Positions 46,746 through 59,300 of a stretch of DNA of 64,000 nt are shown piece by piece. The stretch covers positions 14,097,667 to 14,161,666 of the forward strand of contig WMCF01000015.1 in assembly GCA_009792885.1 (NCBI GenBank). Direction: 5' to 3'. Every line of letters begins with the position of its first letter. The first letter of the stretch is position 1. The notes beneath the pieces were generated by a model. It searched no databases, was not told the DNA's origin, and saw only the letters and a list, made by a program, of their open reading frames with translations. Position numbers and translations under genes: made by a program. The DNA is from Eremophila alpestris peregrina. Lineage: Eukaryota; Chordata; Aves; Passeriformes; Alaudidae.

Positions 46746-48991
46746 CTGAAATTAAAGGTACACAGCACATTGGCCAGTGTTATTATCTAGAAAAATAATG
46801 CATTCTACTAAAAAAAAACCCACAACAAATAAACACAAGGATGGTATCAAGCCCATATCCTGGTTTGATTCCACTGACACAAATGCAACTGTTATGGACA
46901 AAACTATTCTTGTTTTAGTACAAGTTTAAACCAGAAGCTCTTATCACCACCACTGTACTGACTGAGGGTTGGAAAAGTCTTTTTTCTCACCTCCTCAAAC
47001 ATTTTATTTATACTACAAAAAAGCTCCTGTGGATGAGGTTTTACAGACAATAGCTTCATTTTGCCGTAAGTCTCATTGGAAAAATCCAACCATTTAATGC
47101 CTTACTGATGAAAGAAAAATGCTGCTGAGAAGACAAATCAATACTACAGGGAAAGAATTCTATATAGAGAATGTTAGAAATGTCCAGAATTATGTGCCAA
47201 ATTATATCCACTACCATAAAAGGAGGACATTAATAGATGATCACACAATAGATCAGTCAATAGGACTGCAATGCACTCACAAATAATCACTCACTCATAT
47301 GTCACCCTGAATTTTTAAGCCTTCTGATAAGTTGTAGTTTGGAGTCAGTTTTCCCATGGTTTTTCATGTAAATAACAGGTGTTGTTTTCTAACTAGCTTG
47401 GATGTTTACATTCTTCTTAGTGGGATGGATTTCTTTGACAAGCATGTGTATTAGCAAATGTGTGTGTGTAGAGGTGGGGACTTTCTCCACCAATTAGAAC
47501 CTTTTCTTTCTTTTGTATATAATATCCCTGATTTTGAATAAACAGCTCTTTCTTTTCTTTTCCCTCATGATTGCTGTGTCGTACCGTTCTTTCGTGTAGC
47601 AGTGCGACACTCAGAGATGAAGAAGACAAGAGAACTGCTTTATGTGCTCTATGTCCCCTCCATACTCCTTACTATGATATATTTACACTTAAGCAACATA
47701 ATATTTTCCATCCAACAAGCAAGTAAGAAGCAGGCACCCTGAAATACAGTTGCTGTATTTTTCTGAGACACTTGGCCTATAGTTTTATTGGACCCAGACT
47801 CCCCTTAGCATTACTGCAGCTCTATGAAAGATCATTTCCTCTTCATTTTATACCATCAACATTGCAAACTATGTTATGAATTACTGCTGTGCTCTAAAAT
47901 TTTATATTGGAGCACAGCGCTCTACCAGGAAGACTACATTGAGATCACACTTACTCTAGGACTACTCATACAGAAAAGGTTTAACATACAAAGAAGCATT
48001 CCCAGTAACCCTGCCAGTGCCACAGTCCCATCTGCCCACTGATCTTTACAAAAAAGTGGATTCTGAGAAAATAAGAGGATGAACCTTTTTGCAACAAGAT
48101 CTCCTGGAAACACAGGTTTCAGTTTCCTGACACAATTATCTTTTACCCATCAGTGACTAGACCTTCTGTGTATCTCCATGGATTTTATTATCAAATTACT
48201 GTGACACTCTAACTACTCAACTCACCCATTATTCTCACCTGTCTACTTTCATCCATTTGTCCACAATCAAGAAAGAGCAATATTCAGTAAAACCAGAAGT
48301 ACTGCATCTTGTCTGAAGGCTTGTTTTACTGCCTACAGTAGGAAGCAAGGACCTTTATTCTCCTTCTGTACCCTCCTCAGATTCCCCAGCCAGCAGGCGC
48401 TACCGAATCCATAGCAGCAATTTCAAGACTGCTTTAATGTACAGAAAGCAAATTATACCCCTCCTGGATTGCTAGAGTGACTAAAACCAGCTGCAGAGGG
48501 ATCCTGTTCCCTTCACCAGGAACTCAGCAAAAGGCACAAATCAGGCTCATCATCTGTGATCCTGGATTTAGGCATGAGTGGACTGCATCAGGAACTGCTC
48601 GGGGCCGCGCTCCGGGAGCACCTCCCACACACCTCTGCCTCCACACGGCCACTCCGAGCTAAGCCCCCGACAGCCGCGCACGGAGAGCCCCGGCCAGCGG
48701 CGGGGCTCACGGGGCTGGGAGAGGTGGCAGGAGAGGGCAGGGAGAGGCAGGAGCGGGCAGGGAGAGGCAGGAGCGGGCAGGAAGAGGAGGCAGGAGCGGG
48801 CAGGGAGAGGCAGGAGTGAGCAGGGAGAGGCAGGAGCGGACAGAGAGAGGCAGGAGCGGGCAGGGGGAGGAGGCAGGAGCGGACAGAGAGAGGCAGGAGC
48901 GGGCAGGGGGAGGAGACAGGAGCCCCGGCGGGGCAGGGGCGGCAGCGCGGGGCTGCGCTCCTCGGTAGCCGGGCGGGGCTCCGGCACTCAC
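46746..48991 (-). other. MTRF1 intron 1
   Basis: About 2.2 kb. The proximal part includes the G-rich minisatellite (48721-48922) and CpG island sequence; the remainder is AT-rich with nothing recognised. Confidence 0.75.
48721..48922. repeat. G-rich minisatellite, 20/23-bp units
   Basis: About nine to ten tandem units of the form GGCAGGAGCGGGCAGGGAGA, with some 23-base variants carrying an extra GGA. Substitutions recur between non-adjacent units (for example GGACAGAGAGA), which suggests higher-order duplication. It lies at the start of MTRF1 intron 1, about 70 bases inside the first donor. Confidence 0.92.
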
Positions 48992-49060
48992 CGTCCGTAG
49001 GCCCGGGCGCCGCACGGGTCCGGCCCGGGCCGCGGGGCCATGCAGACGGGAAGTGCGGCG
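48992..49060 (-). other. MTRF1: MTRF1 non-coding exon 1
   Basis: On the minus strand CpG-rich sequence ends at 48992 before the donor G|GTGAGTG. Joined to exon 2 it leaves the main start codon as the first ATG in its own frame. The 5' edge is not determinable; I place it just past the ATG at 49041-49039, which opens an upstream frame. Confidence 0.6.
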
Positions 49061-49065
49061 GGCGC

Positions 49066-49086
49066 ACTCCCAGTCCCAGCATGCCT
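49066..49086. promoter_or_regulatory. ZNF143/STAF-like promoter motif
   Basis: ACTCCCAGTCCCAGCATGCCT matches the extended ZNF143 (SBS) consensus, with its CCCAGCATGC core. It sits at the likely MTRF1 transcription start, the usual position for this factor in CpG-island promoters. Confidence 0.6.
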
Positions 49087-49179
49087 CTAGGAAAACGCGC
49101 TTCCCGTCTGCCCGCCGCCACCGGCGCCTCGCGGCAGCGCCTGAGCCACGGCGGCCGCAAAGGCAGCCCTCTGCCTTTC

Positions 49180-52100
49180 GAATCTGGTTAGGAAAAGATT
49201 AATTTCAGAGAAATCTGAATAAAATAACATTGAGCTCCACTTTGTGCCGAAGCTCGCTATCCAATTCTATTTAATATGAATGATTACTATGCTACTAAAG
49301 GCAAACAAAATATCAATAAACATTACCATTATGACTATGCTAGTTAGCTGCAGCTTCCCCATAAAGTATGTTTTAAAATATACTTTGTATGTGGACATTT
49401 TAAAAGCTATTAGTATTAAACATTATACCACTACCTCCTTAATTAAAATAATCAATTAAAAATACTTAAGCAATTTTTTTATACCTATAATCACCAAAAT
49501 ACTTTTCTTCCCAGCTACTGTCATTCTACTGTCATTCTGAAAAAAAAAAAAAAGTAAAACTTTTGTATTGGGCATGTAAAACATCACTGGGATTTGGTGT
49601 GGTAAATATTCCAAAAGACTGAAAACAGGACCAATCAATGGGTAGGATTTGGATCAAACCTTAGCATCTGAATGACAACTAACCACCTGTTTAGACCTGA
49701 GGACAGCTTCTGGCTCTGCTCTACCCGTGGGGACAGGAGGCAAGGCAGACACATGGAAAACCACTGCCAGAGAATAGGATCCACTGCGGAGCCGGTCCAG
49801 TCTTCAAAAGGGCCACAGCAAACAGCACTCTGAAATCTTTCCCAGGCCCAAGCCCACAATGATGTGCCATTAGAGATGGCATCAGCCAGACACCATCCCC
49901 ATTGTACCTCACTCTTCTTCCACTATGACTTCTGAGACTCAGTGAAATGAAATAATAAAATTATACTTGCATTGGTACTCTAAATATGCAATTTGATACT
50001 TGAAAGTATTGGAAAGGTACTCTCTGGGAGGACAACCAAGAACCTAATAACCTGAAACTGCAAGTAGACCTCATGCTCCAAAATTGGTTTTAAAAGAAGA
50101 GGGTAGGCCAAGGAAAATCAAATCAGCTTCTACTCCAGCCAGTAATGCTTCTTGCATTAAATCCTCGGATTAAACATGATCATATTCAGTTTTTATTATG
50201 CCTTGTGGTGAATGTTTTAACTTAGATTAAACATGTGAAAATAGAGACTGTAATACTGTCCTGCTCCCTCCCTACCAGGCAGCAAAGCACGCAGGGGCCG
50301 CACAGCAGCCAAGACAAGGGCTGGACTCTGTGCAGTCAGCAGGGTTGCCAGGGACCATCCACCACAGGACCTGTCCACACATCCCATATTCAAAACATGT
50401 AAAAACCACTCTTTCCCTAAGTTTGCCGTGTGCTTTTAGCCTGCAGTATGGGAACTGAGTATGAAGGATGTGAAATCTGTGCTTCTACCCCTCTTACAGT
50501 TTGTTTCGATGCCTTAAAACCCGCATGGCTGAAGCAGTAGCTGCTGATGGAGCTGGTGAGGATCCAGGGGTGATGGGGTATGGGCTATTTGGGGCAGGGG
50601 GCCACCACCTTCCTCAGCAGCCCACAATGACATTGGGTGCAGAAAGGAAGAGTGACAGCAGGAAGACAGCTGGGCTCCCAGGCTTCAGGATAGATATGGT
50701 CCTTTACTTTAAAACCTGGCACTCTTAACCTGCCAATTTAGAAACTGGAGGCAAAGGGATGGCTCATCAGACAGAACAGGCTCCAGGCCTTACAAGGTGC
50801 TTGGCTTGAAGGCAGGTCCATGCCCATGCAGGGGGCCTTCTTCGCCCAGGGGCCTTAACTGGGTTTAGTGCTGTGAGAGCATCTGGGCAGCAACTTCCAC
50901 AGGAGCAGTGACACACACTGGAAAAATAGCAAACTTGTTACAATGTGTGTAACACTTCAATATTGTTCCCCCCCTTTAAGCCCAAACAGTTCAGACTTCT
51001 GAAATCTTTCTGTTTGAAGGAAAAAATGGTTTGACAGTATCATACGCGTCTTGAATACAGTCCTGTTTATTAACAAAGCCTGTAGAGAGAACTTTGTTTT
51101 GCCCAGCGCAGTGGGATTAAATGACAAGAAGTTTTCTTGACTGTGCTCCCAAACCTCACTTTCAGTTGGAGATCTGCCTTCCCACAAAGCTCATGTCTTT
51201 GTTTATTCTCTCCCAGCTAGCCTACAAACGTTTTTTTTTATTGCCTCCCTGCTTTCCTTTTCTTGCTGCTTTTAACACAGACTTTTAATATGGACACATC
51301 TAGATGCAAATTGAACCCCTGCCTCTTATTTGCAATTTGCCTACTTTCAGACAGCATTCTTTACAGTGTTTGGACTGTCAGGAAACAGAGACCTTTAGCT
51401 ATCAAGAACAGCCTTATTGCTTCAGATCAAAGGTCCACCTAGCACAATATTTATCTGACCATTCTCCATGATGCATGTTTATCATTCAACCCAACCAGAG
51501 GCATAACATGTCTTTTGCTAAGACAGAGACTAGGGTTCATAGAGTCAAGGCTTCAGCTGGTTGTTAAAAGTGCTGAAGACATGCCATGGTACAAACAGGC
51601 TCTGAAAATGATGCTGCAGGGCAAAGCCAAGGCTGCCATCCCTGTCAGTAATACTCCTGCTTTGTAAAAATCGGATACCCAATGCATATAGCAGAAAGAA
51701 CAGTGACTTGGGTACTGTGTATGGAAAACACATTTATTGTGATCAGTGACGCTGCTGACTGGCATCACTGGAAGCATGCCAGATCAAAACAGTGAGAAAT
51801 AAGCACAATAGAGAATAGTCCTTATGACAAACCATACACCTAGACAGATTAACAAAACACTACAGAAACCAACAACCATTCACAAAAAGTGTCCATAAGC
51901 TGATGGCTCAGCTATAAAGAACTATAGGAAAGCATATACTTTATGTTCTCATCTTTGCTAATTTCATCTCAGGAGGCTTCCTAAACATACTTTTTTTTTT
52001 TCCTAGTTAGTAGTCCTCAAGTTACGCTGACATCCAGGTTACTCTCTTTCAAGAAATTGTCTACTCTCTTGTTCCCTCTGTTAGCTGGAAAGGAAAGCAG

Positions 52101-52690
52101 CTATCATGTCATCAGCTTCAGCAAGGCTTGTGTCAAGTCAAGGACATGCTGCTTGGGATCTTCAGTCTCATAGCCATCTACTCACTGAGTACCAAATAAA
52201 ATGCATTAAGTACATCGATTTTCTAATTGGCTCTTGTGAGTTACTGTTTCATGCACACTTTTTTTACGTGGAGATATCTATCATGTTCATCATCTGTGAC
52301 TGTAGGTGGATAACCATATTATTACAGAACTAAGATACTTTGAAATAAATGCCAAAATTAATATTTTAAAAGGTTAATTATGTAAACAGAGATTTTAATT
52401 GCAATCGCCTAGTTCATTTTCCCTGTAAGATGGTCTTTTTAATTAGTTGTAGCCTTGAGAGTTTATTTTCCTTTTAAGTAATGCTCTGGCCCGTGTAGTT
52501 TTAGTGTTCCTGGTTGTCGGTGGTTTTAGTTTGGTTTTGTTTATAAGAACGATTTTTGCAATCGTTTGGAATAACAAGGAGGAAAAAAAAAAAAAAGACC
52601 TTAGACCTCCTCCGGTGAAGGAGTCAAGCGATGAATAAACGCCGCTGTTCAATGGGCGCACGACGGTGTCGGGAAGTTTTACATAACCAA
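49180..52690. other. MTRF1-NAA16 intergenic region
   Basis: Non-coding stretch between two divergent promoters. It holds a poly(A) run at about 49541-49553 and another at about 52584-52597. No exon, RNA gene or recognised interspersed repeat. Short frames here have no recognisable product. Confidence 0.7.
52584..52597 (+). repeat. Poly(A) tract
   Basis: Run of about 14 A just upstream of the NAA16 CpG island. Confidence 0.6.
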
Positions 52691-53004
52691 CTGCTGAAAA
52701 TGCCTTAATGCGACGGGAGCCGTCCCCGCTCGCCCAGAGCCTGGCTGCCAAGTTTGCTGTTGTTTCCTTAAATACCAGCCAGGGCATTGCAAGCCCGCAG
52801 AGCCTCTCCGAGCCCCGCCGCCGACAGAGGCTGCGCTCCTTGCCAACGCCACCTCCCTGGCGCGGCGAAGCGGCTGTTGGAGCGCCGGGAGCGGAGCGCT
52901 TCAGCCGCCACTCCGGGAATCGCACAGGGAAGCACGGAGGGAATCCTCACTCCCTGCCCCGGGGCTGGCCGGGCGGAGGGGGCGTCTGTGAGGGGAGCGG
53001 CACC

Positions 53005-53014
53005 GCGCCTGCGC
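53005..53014. promoter_or_regulatory. NRF1-like site
   Basis: GCGCCTGCGC differs by one base from the palindromic NRF1 core GCGCATGCGC. It lies about 270 bases upstream of the NAA16 start codon. Confidence 0.45.
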
Positions 53015-53030
53015 CGAGGGGCCCCCGGCG

Positions 53031-53039
53031 GCCATTTTG
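53031..53039. promoter_or_regulatory. YY1-like site
   Basis: GCCATTTTG matches the YY1 core (GCCATNTT), a common element at or just downstream of TATA-less start sites. Confidence 0.5.
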
Positions 53040-53277
53040 CAGCGTCAGGCGGGAGGCGAGGCGCCCCGGCAGCTGCGCAGAGGGGCCCGGGGGAGCCGGC
53101 GGGGAGGGCGGGCGGTGCAGGGCTATGAGTTAAAGAGCCGCCGCCGCCGCCCCGCCGAGTTCGGGCTTTTCCTTCCCCGGCGTTCTCCCCTCCTCCCGTC
53201 CCTCGTACCGACAGCCGCCCCTCCCGGGCCGCCCCCACCCCCCGCCAGCCGTGCCTGTCCCAGGGCCGCCCAGCGCC

Positions 53278-53331
53278 ATGCCGTCCGTGCCGCTGCCGCC
53301 CAAGGAGAGCAACCTCTTCAAGCGGATCCTG
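53278..53331 (+). CDS. NAA16: NAA16 exon 1 (partial gene), NatA auxiliary subunit
   Basis: NAA16 is the NAA15 paralogue: a TPR-repeat scaffold that pairs with NAA10 and docks the NatA N-terminal acetyltransferase on the ribosome (family knowledge). Exon 1 encodes 18 residues, MPSVPLPPKESNLFKRIL, ending in phase 0 at the donor GTGAGC. ESNLFKRIL matches NAA16, while NAA15 has ENALFKRIL at this point, so NAA16 is preferred; the order WBP4-MTRF1-NAA16 agrees. The start context is GCGCCATGC. The TPR region and everything after residue 18 lie beyond the window. Confidence 0.92.
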
Positions 53332-56300
53332 GTGAGCCACCGGCCCCGCTCCTCTCTCCTCCTCCCGCCGCCGCTTCTCCCTCCTCTTCCCTCTCGCACG
53401 CCGGCCTCGCTCTGTGCCCTCCGGGTCACTTCGCCCACCGCCGGAGTTGGCCCCGGCTGAGCGCACACGGATGCGGCGGCCGCGCTCGCCCGGGGGGAGC
53501 CGGGGTGCCGTCGCCTCCTCGTCCCGGTTCGTCCTCGCTTCCTTCCTTCCTTTGTCTGGGGCCCGCCGAGCAGGCCGGGCGAGCCGCCCCTGCTCGTGTC
53601 GGCGGCCAGGAAGGGCTGGTGTGGCCCCCGGCCGGGCGAGGGCGGGAAGGAGGGAGGGAGCGGGGCAGCCTCCCCGGGCCGCCGAGCGCCTTCCTCCCGC
53701 CCGCCGCGGGCACTGCGGGGCCAGCCCGGGCTGCGCCGCCGCTCCTCGCTCCGCTCCCCGCTGCCCTCCCCGCGCAGCGCCCAAGGAGAAGACCTCGAAG
53801 CGCGGTGCGAGCGCAGCAGGATTTGCTGTTGCTTGGTTGATTCCCATCTGTGCTTCATTTCCAGCGAGAGCGTTGGCTTTGGTGTAGGGACCGGGTTAAA
53901 AGTAGTTCGCTCGCTCAGCAGTTTTGAGTGTAGTTGAAGACGTGTGGTGGATTGAAGTATCCTGCTTCTATGCGTTCTTTTGAGGACTTGTCTCAACTCC
54001 TTTGTGCTGGGCGAATTTCGCTCTATGAGACTAAATGGTGTAAAGGACGTTCAGTGTTTGTGAGATAACTTTGAAGAAGGAGCTCGCTTTAGCTGTGAGT
54101 TTCTAACTCAATCACTGCATACTTTATAATGCAATGATATCACACTTTATGGAAAGAAAAAGCCCCACTCCTCCTGTTCGAGACAAGAAAACACCACACT
54201 CCCCTTTTCATGAACTTGCCAGTGTGATAGTAATGGAGTTCGAGCCTCAACAAAATTGAAGTGTTTTGTGTCGGTTTGCCACTCTGCAGGCAGAGGACGT
54301 CTGTGCAGCACACTAAGTAATCCTGCTGCCAGGCACAAATTTCTTTAGTTCTCTATGAATTGGTTAGGTAGTTTCAGTACTTAGTGGTTCAGAGGTAGAC
54401 ATTTGGGCTTCAGGAAGCTGAGCTCAAACAGTGTGCATAAGCTTCTGTGCTCTGTATGGAGCTGGTGTGTCTCAGCAGGTGTTTCAGAGCTGCTTTCTTT
54501 TGGCTGCTTTGTGGACTATGCAGGTTTTAAAAAACTTAGAGGTTCTTAATGGTGATTTGTTGCTTACTGCATGCTTATGGTATGCATCTTAGTAAGTCAT
54601 TCTAGCACTCCTCTTTCTCTCTGCTAAAAATAAGTGACTAATATTAGAACAGTTAAGTGATTATTCTTACTAGCAGCAGACAAGTTCACAGTAGCAGCCA
54701 CTTCTAAAGTTTTTTTGACTGGATTATAGAATGGCTTTTCTGGAGGTCGTATTTTAGACAGTTCTTTAAAATATTAAACAGTGGATAAAACTGTCGGAAT
54801 GTAGTGCTTAGGCAAGGAGGAGAGATACATAAAACTTCAGTGAAGTTGATACAGAAATTTACTTGCTTTCTAAAACTTTCAGAAGCCTTTAAGTATAGTG
54901 GTGCTGTGTAGTGGCCAGTTGCCGTTGTTAAAGCTTTGATCACAAAATTATTGGCTTGTCTCTTCATATAGTGTCACTTCTTGAAACTTAATTTCTTTTA
55001 AGTTTTTTCTGGCTAGCTCTGACTCTTTCATGGTGCACTTCTTTCTGGAATACTAATACCAGCATACTACAAATAGAACCCTTTGGTTGCTTGACATGTC
55101 TTGGAGTATTTTTGTTTAGTAGTATAGCTTGTGGTGCCAAAAGCTCTTTAATCGAACCAGCTTTTGCTTACTTTGGCACTGCTAGAATATTTAAAATGCC
55201 CATAGCATCCCTAGTAATTTCAAAAATTGGGTGCAGGGATTATGTGGGAGGCTGTATAATAAGACCCTACAAGCATGTAGTGATTTAATCACTTGGAACA
55301 GATGCAAGGAAATTGTACTCGTATATTAAGACTTTAGTATTTTTATGAACGCTCAGCAGAAAATTAGCAGTCATTAAAAGGAAAACTCATTTGGAGATCA
55401 TGATAAATCCTTCTCAGTGACTTGGTGTATGTAACAAGAACAAGGTGCCCACTTAACAGCAAAGCTGTCAGAGCTGCCCTGGCTAGTGTGGCCTCTTGGA
55501 GTTCAATGTAAGCTGGGTAGTCTGCTCGAGAAGCTGAGTAAATAGTCTTTAAGCCACATCAATTTGTGTGCTTGCATGCTTGGCAGCGCTTGAACAAGCT
55601 GACTTAAAACTAGCAGTTAGATGATTAGGGAAGTAATAGCAATTGTAGCATACTCATGGTAACTTAGAAATGCTTCTCCTTAAGGTTGAAGTTTGGTATA
55701 ATGTTTTTGGTGTTTACCTCTAGTAAGCTTAGCCTGATCTGTTTTGTGTATTTGAAATTGAGTTGTAAACTTGCCTTCGGAGTATGTTTCAATGTAAGCA
55801 GCTTTGATATTTTTTCCCTTCACCCAAGAATCCATACTATAAACTGTCTCAGAGTTAGTCTTAAACATTGGCTTTATGGAATCAAATCAGCTCTGTCTGG
55901 ACAGGGCATGGCAGTAGTCTTTGTAAGTAGTGTAACAGGCTTTAGAGGAAAGCCCTGGGGTTCTTCTCATGCTTGCTTGGCTCACTTGCCAAGATGTTTT
56001 TGTTTTTAAGAAATGCTTACTCTCTTCTATTAAGTATTGGTGTCAGCCCAGGCTCATGCAGTGTAAGGTATGGTCTGATGTTTGCTTTATGCCTAATATA
56101 ACCTTGGGTAGTATCATGCCTGTAAATTACTAATCCTTTGGTTTCTTAGCAAATTCCTCATATTGCTGTCGCCTAAAATAAGGTTTGCTGCTTTAATTGC
56201 CTTTGACTTCAACTAATAAGACAAAAAGTCTGCAGGTATATAGCCTTGCAACAATGACTTGTTGCTGCTTAGTTCATTCAGGCATGCATTTTCCATTTTT

Positions 56301-59300
56301 TAGGGTAAGGAAATGTTAGAAATTACTTAAAGTGCCCTGTCTGAGGACTTGTTCAACTTCTCTAATGTCCTTTTTGTTCTCCAACTACTTCATAACCTTA
56401 AGAGATTTATTATTTGATATGCAGGTGTGTGTAAGATTTAATTAATTCTGATGCATAGAATTCTGAAAGCTTTTTAAAATTTGTATTTAATGAAATAATA
56501 ATGGTTTATAAGCATATCACCAGTCAGTCTCCGGGGAATGATGTGGGGGAGTTAACTAACTAACTTAACTATTAAACTCGATAACGGGTAAGTTATGTTG
56601 TTATGCTAATTAGGGCCTCCCAAATGAGATAAGTACCATAGCTGAGGTAGCCATTACTAATCCACCCCTGGAGCAGTGGAAGTTTGAAGTCCCTAACATT
56701 AAAGATCCCTTTTTTAAAGAAAGGAGTTTGGAGCTTAAAATCTTCTGGTGTAATTTAAGACTGATTCTTGGTGTGGTTGTTGCTTGAGCTGCTCAGGACA
56801 GGCAGCCTAGGAAGAGTGGGGGTGGTTCCCTCCATCCAGACTTTCAAACGAGGTGGTGAGGATGCCTGGCCAGCTGCAAACTACTGGAATGACAGAATTG
56901 TGGAGGATAGATGCCAGGCTAATGGAAAGTCACACTTCACATTTGTCAATTATTTGAGAGAGTCTCATTTGGAGAAGTTTTTATCCCAAATAGATGTTCT
57001 TGATTTAATTTTTCAAAAGGAGTTTGTGAAGGTCATCATGCAAGGCTTATAAAGCAGGCTTCTGTGGAATGCTGTGGGTTGTTTCTTCATTCTGGACTTT
57101 TATTCATACTTTTCTTTTAAAAAATGGTAATTTTTCAGGGTTAAGTCCCTTTGTGTTTTATGCTGGAATTTTTTTCTTATTTGGGTGTTTATACAGAACA
57201 GAACAAGCACTGAATAGCAAGAAGAGTTCAGTTCCAAATTATTTGTGGCACAAAAAGTGAAGGCCACCTATAAGCTTCCATGTTTTAGAGCAAGTTGAGT
57301 CATATCAAGTAAAATTGGTTGTAGATGAATGTAAGACTTGGAAATTGTAATTTAATACAGACCTCGTATGGGCTGTTAGATGGATTTGCCCAAGATTTGA
57401 GATTTTTAGAGGTATTTGAAGTTCTGTTAAAACAGTTTCCCCTATACACTGAAAACTGGTGAATCCTGGGGAAAGGAATATGGTGTTATACCACTGCCCA
57501 AGTGCACTGCAGGTCTGTCTTTGCAGTGCAGTGTGCTTTGCTCTTTCCCCTGGTTCCTCCCCCAAGCCTCCTCAGAAGGAGGAGCATGAAATTACCTTCT
57601 AGAGGGAGAAAAAACTTAACTGAAGATTCAGAAGTTAAGTAGATACCTACCTGTCTTCAAGCTATTGTGATTAATTTTGATTTGGTAGGAATGGTGGCTG
57701 CAAAGTAGCAGGTTCCAAACAAGAAGTTGTTAACAAAAAGGTAGTTACATTGTGGAAACCTTTGCTGCATGATATATTAGCCATATAAAAGAGTTTGGAC
57801 ACTGGTGGGTGCATGGTGGGGGACCCTCTTTACTCTTTTTGTAAGTGAAGCTAAACCCTTTTGCTTGGAGTGTTGGTGAGGCACAAATAACTGGAAGCTG
57901 AGAACATTCTGGTGAGAACTGCAGTGGAGCTTGTGTTACTCATAAGCCCCTCTCTCTGCATCCAGCACTTGTATCTCACCTCTAATGGCCTGTACCAGGT
58001 GTGTCTGATCTCAGCTCTGCTGTGATTCATGCCATTTTTGGCTGAATCACTGTGTTGTTAAGTGTGGAATGTGGAGATGAAATTAGTGTTGAAGGCTTGC
58101 ATTGGTAATTGTCTTGAACTTGCTTGAAGATGCCTAAAAAAATGGTAACTTTTAAAGCCTGGTGTTTATTTTACTGTGTATTGTATCAGATCCCACAAAA
58201 CAGTGCTGGTGAAATGGTTTCATTTACTTAACTGCTCTCAGATGCAGTTGTTCCACTAGGTTGTGGAGCCACCTGCTTAGTCTGAGTTCTTGCTAAGCAA
58301 ATTGCAATTCATCCCAGGAGATATGGCAGATTGGTCTCTTCAGTACTTCTGCACAAAGTGCAGATTGAAAACTACTGGAAAATGTCTGTTGGGGCTATGA
58401 CTTGTCTCATTTCTGGTGTTGCTGTTACGGTGTTTGCTTTGCAGGGGCACACACATGTTCATAAACAGGAGAGAACTTTATTAAGTCAAGCAGTGTAAAA
58501 GTTACAAATGCTAAGTACTTGTCAGCAAGAGCTCTTTGTACTGTTTTCTTGTTTCTGCCCTTTTGAAGCAAAGGATATTGTAGGAATTCAAATTGTATTG
58601 AGGTATGTGCACAGCACAGAATTACACTAGGTCTTAATTTAAGGCAAGCTTGTTGGTAACAGCTTCTCCTTTTAAAAGAGGTGTAGTTTAACAGAGGGCT
58701 GTTAAAGAGGCCTGTGACAATAAATGGTGGAAAAACATTCTCTTATTGTATGTGTTTTTTCCCATAATAAATGCAATATCAATTTTATTCTGCCAATAAT
58801 AAAGAATACAAACAGCAGTGATTACAACTGTTACTGCCAGCTGCATTATGTACCAAGTTTTGTGTCTTCTGATCATTTGAATTTGAATAATTGTGAAAAT
58901 CTGGTAAAGGGACAAAAATGCTGTTGTTGTATACAGACTATCATGATAGTGGAAGCTTAGCTATTACTGTGACATGAATACATTGATCAAAGTGTTACCA
59001 CCGTGTAGTGCTGGCTGCTTGTTCTATTGTACACCATTGTCTGTGTTCTGACTCAGCACTGTTCTGCATTGCCAAGTCCCCAGGCCTGGGGAAGAATGAT
59101 GTGGCCTGTCCGTTTTGACAATTGAAGCAAGCAAGGATGTATCTAGGTTGTCTTCCTCTTTTTATTTCAGATGATGAGGTTAACTGCTCTTATCAGCAGA
59201 GTAATAGCAGACATGAGGTGGCCATGCATATATAAAATCCTGGTAGGGTATGGAGAATGGGTAGAAAAACATGTTGATACTCTGGAATGGTTGCCCTGGG

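Larger units (their letters stand above)
48580..49160. promoter_or_regulatory. MTRF1: CpG island, MTRF1 promoter
   Basis: Abrupt GC- and CpG-rich block containing the MTRF1 first exon donor at 48991-48990 and a ZNF143-like motif. AT-rich sequence returns right of about 49180. No TATA box. Confidence 0.8.
52690..53830. promoter_or_regulatory. NAA16: CpG island, NAA16 promoter and exon 1
   Basis: Strongly CpG-rich block around the NAA16 start codon, extending about 500 bases into intron 1. It contains NRF1- and YY1-like motifs upstream of the start. Several long open frames of more than 200 codons on both strands are composition artefacts. Confidence 0.85.

Noticed and set aside
48556..49160. 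Long Arg/Gly- and Pro/Ser-rich frames across the minisatellite
   Set aside because: The repeat has no stops in several frames because of its composition. No start context or conserved protein supports them.
52768..53996. Frames of 359, 288 and 267 codons in the NAA16 CpG island
   Set aside because: They overlap one another and the real NAA16 exon, and have composition-driven Arg/Pro/Gly content. Only the short conserved exon 1 is supported.
56768..57052. 94-codon frame in NAA16 intron 1 beginning near a CR1-like phrase ('ccctccatccagactttcaa')
   Set aside because: Resemblance to CR1 is too short and lacks the diagnostic 3' end; no known protein domain.
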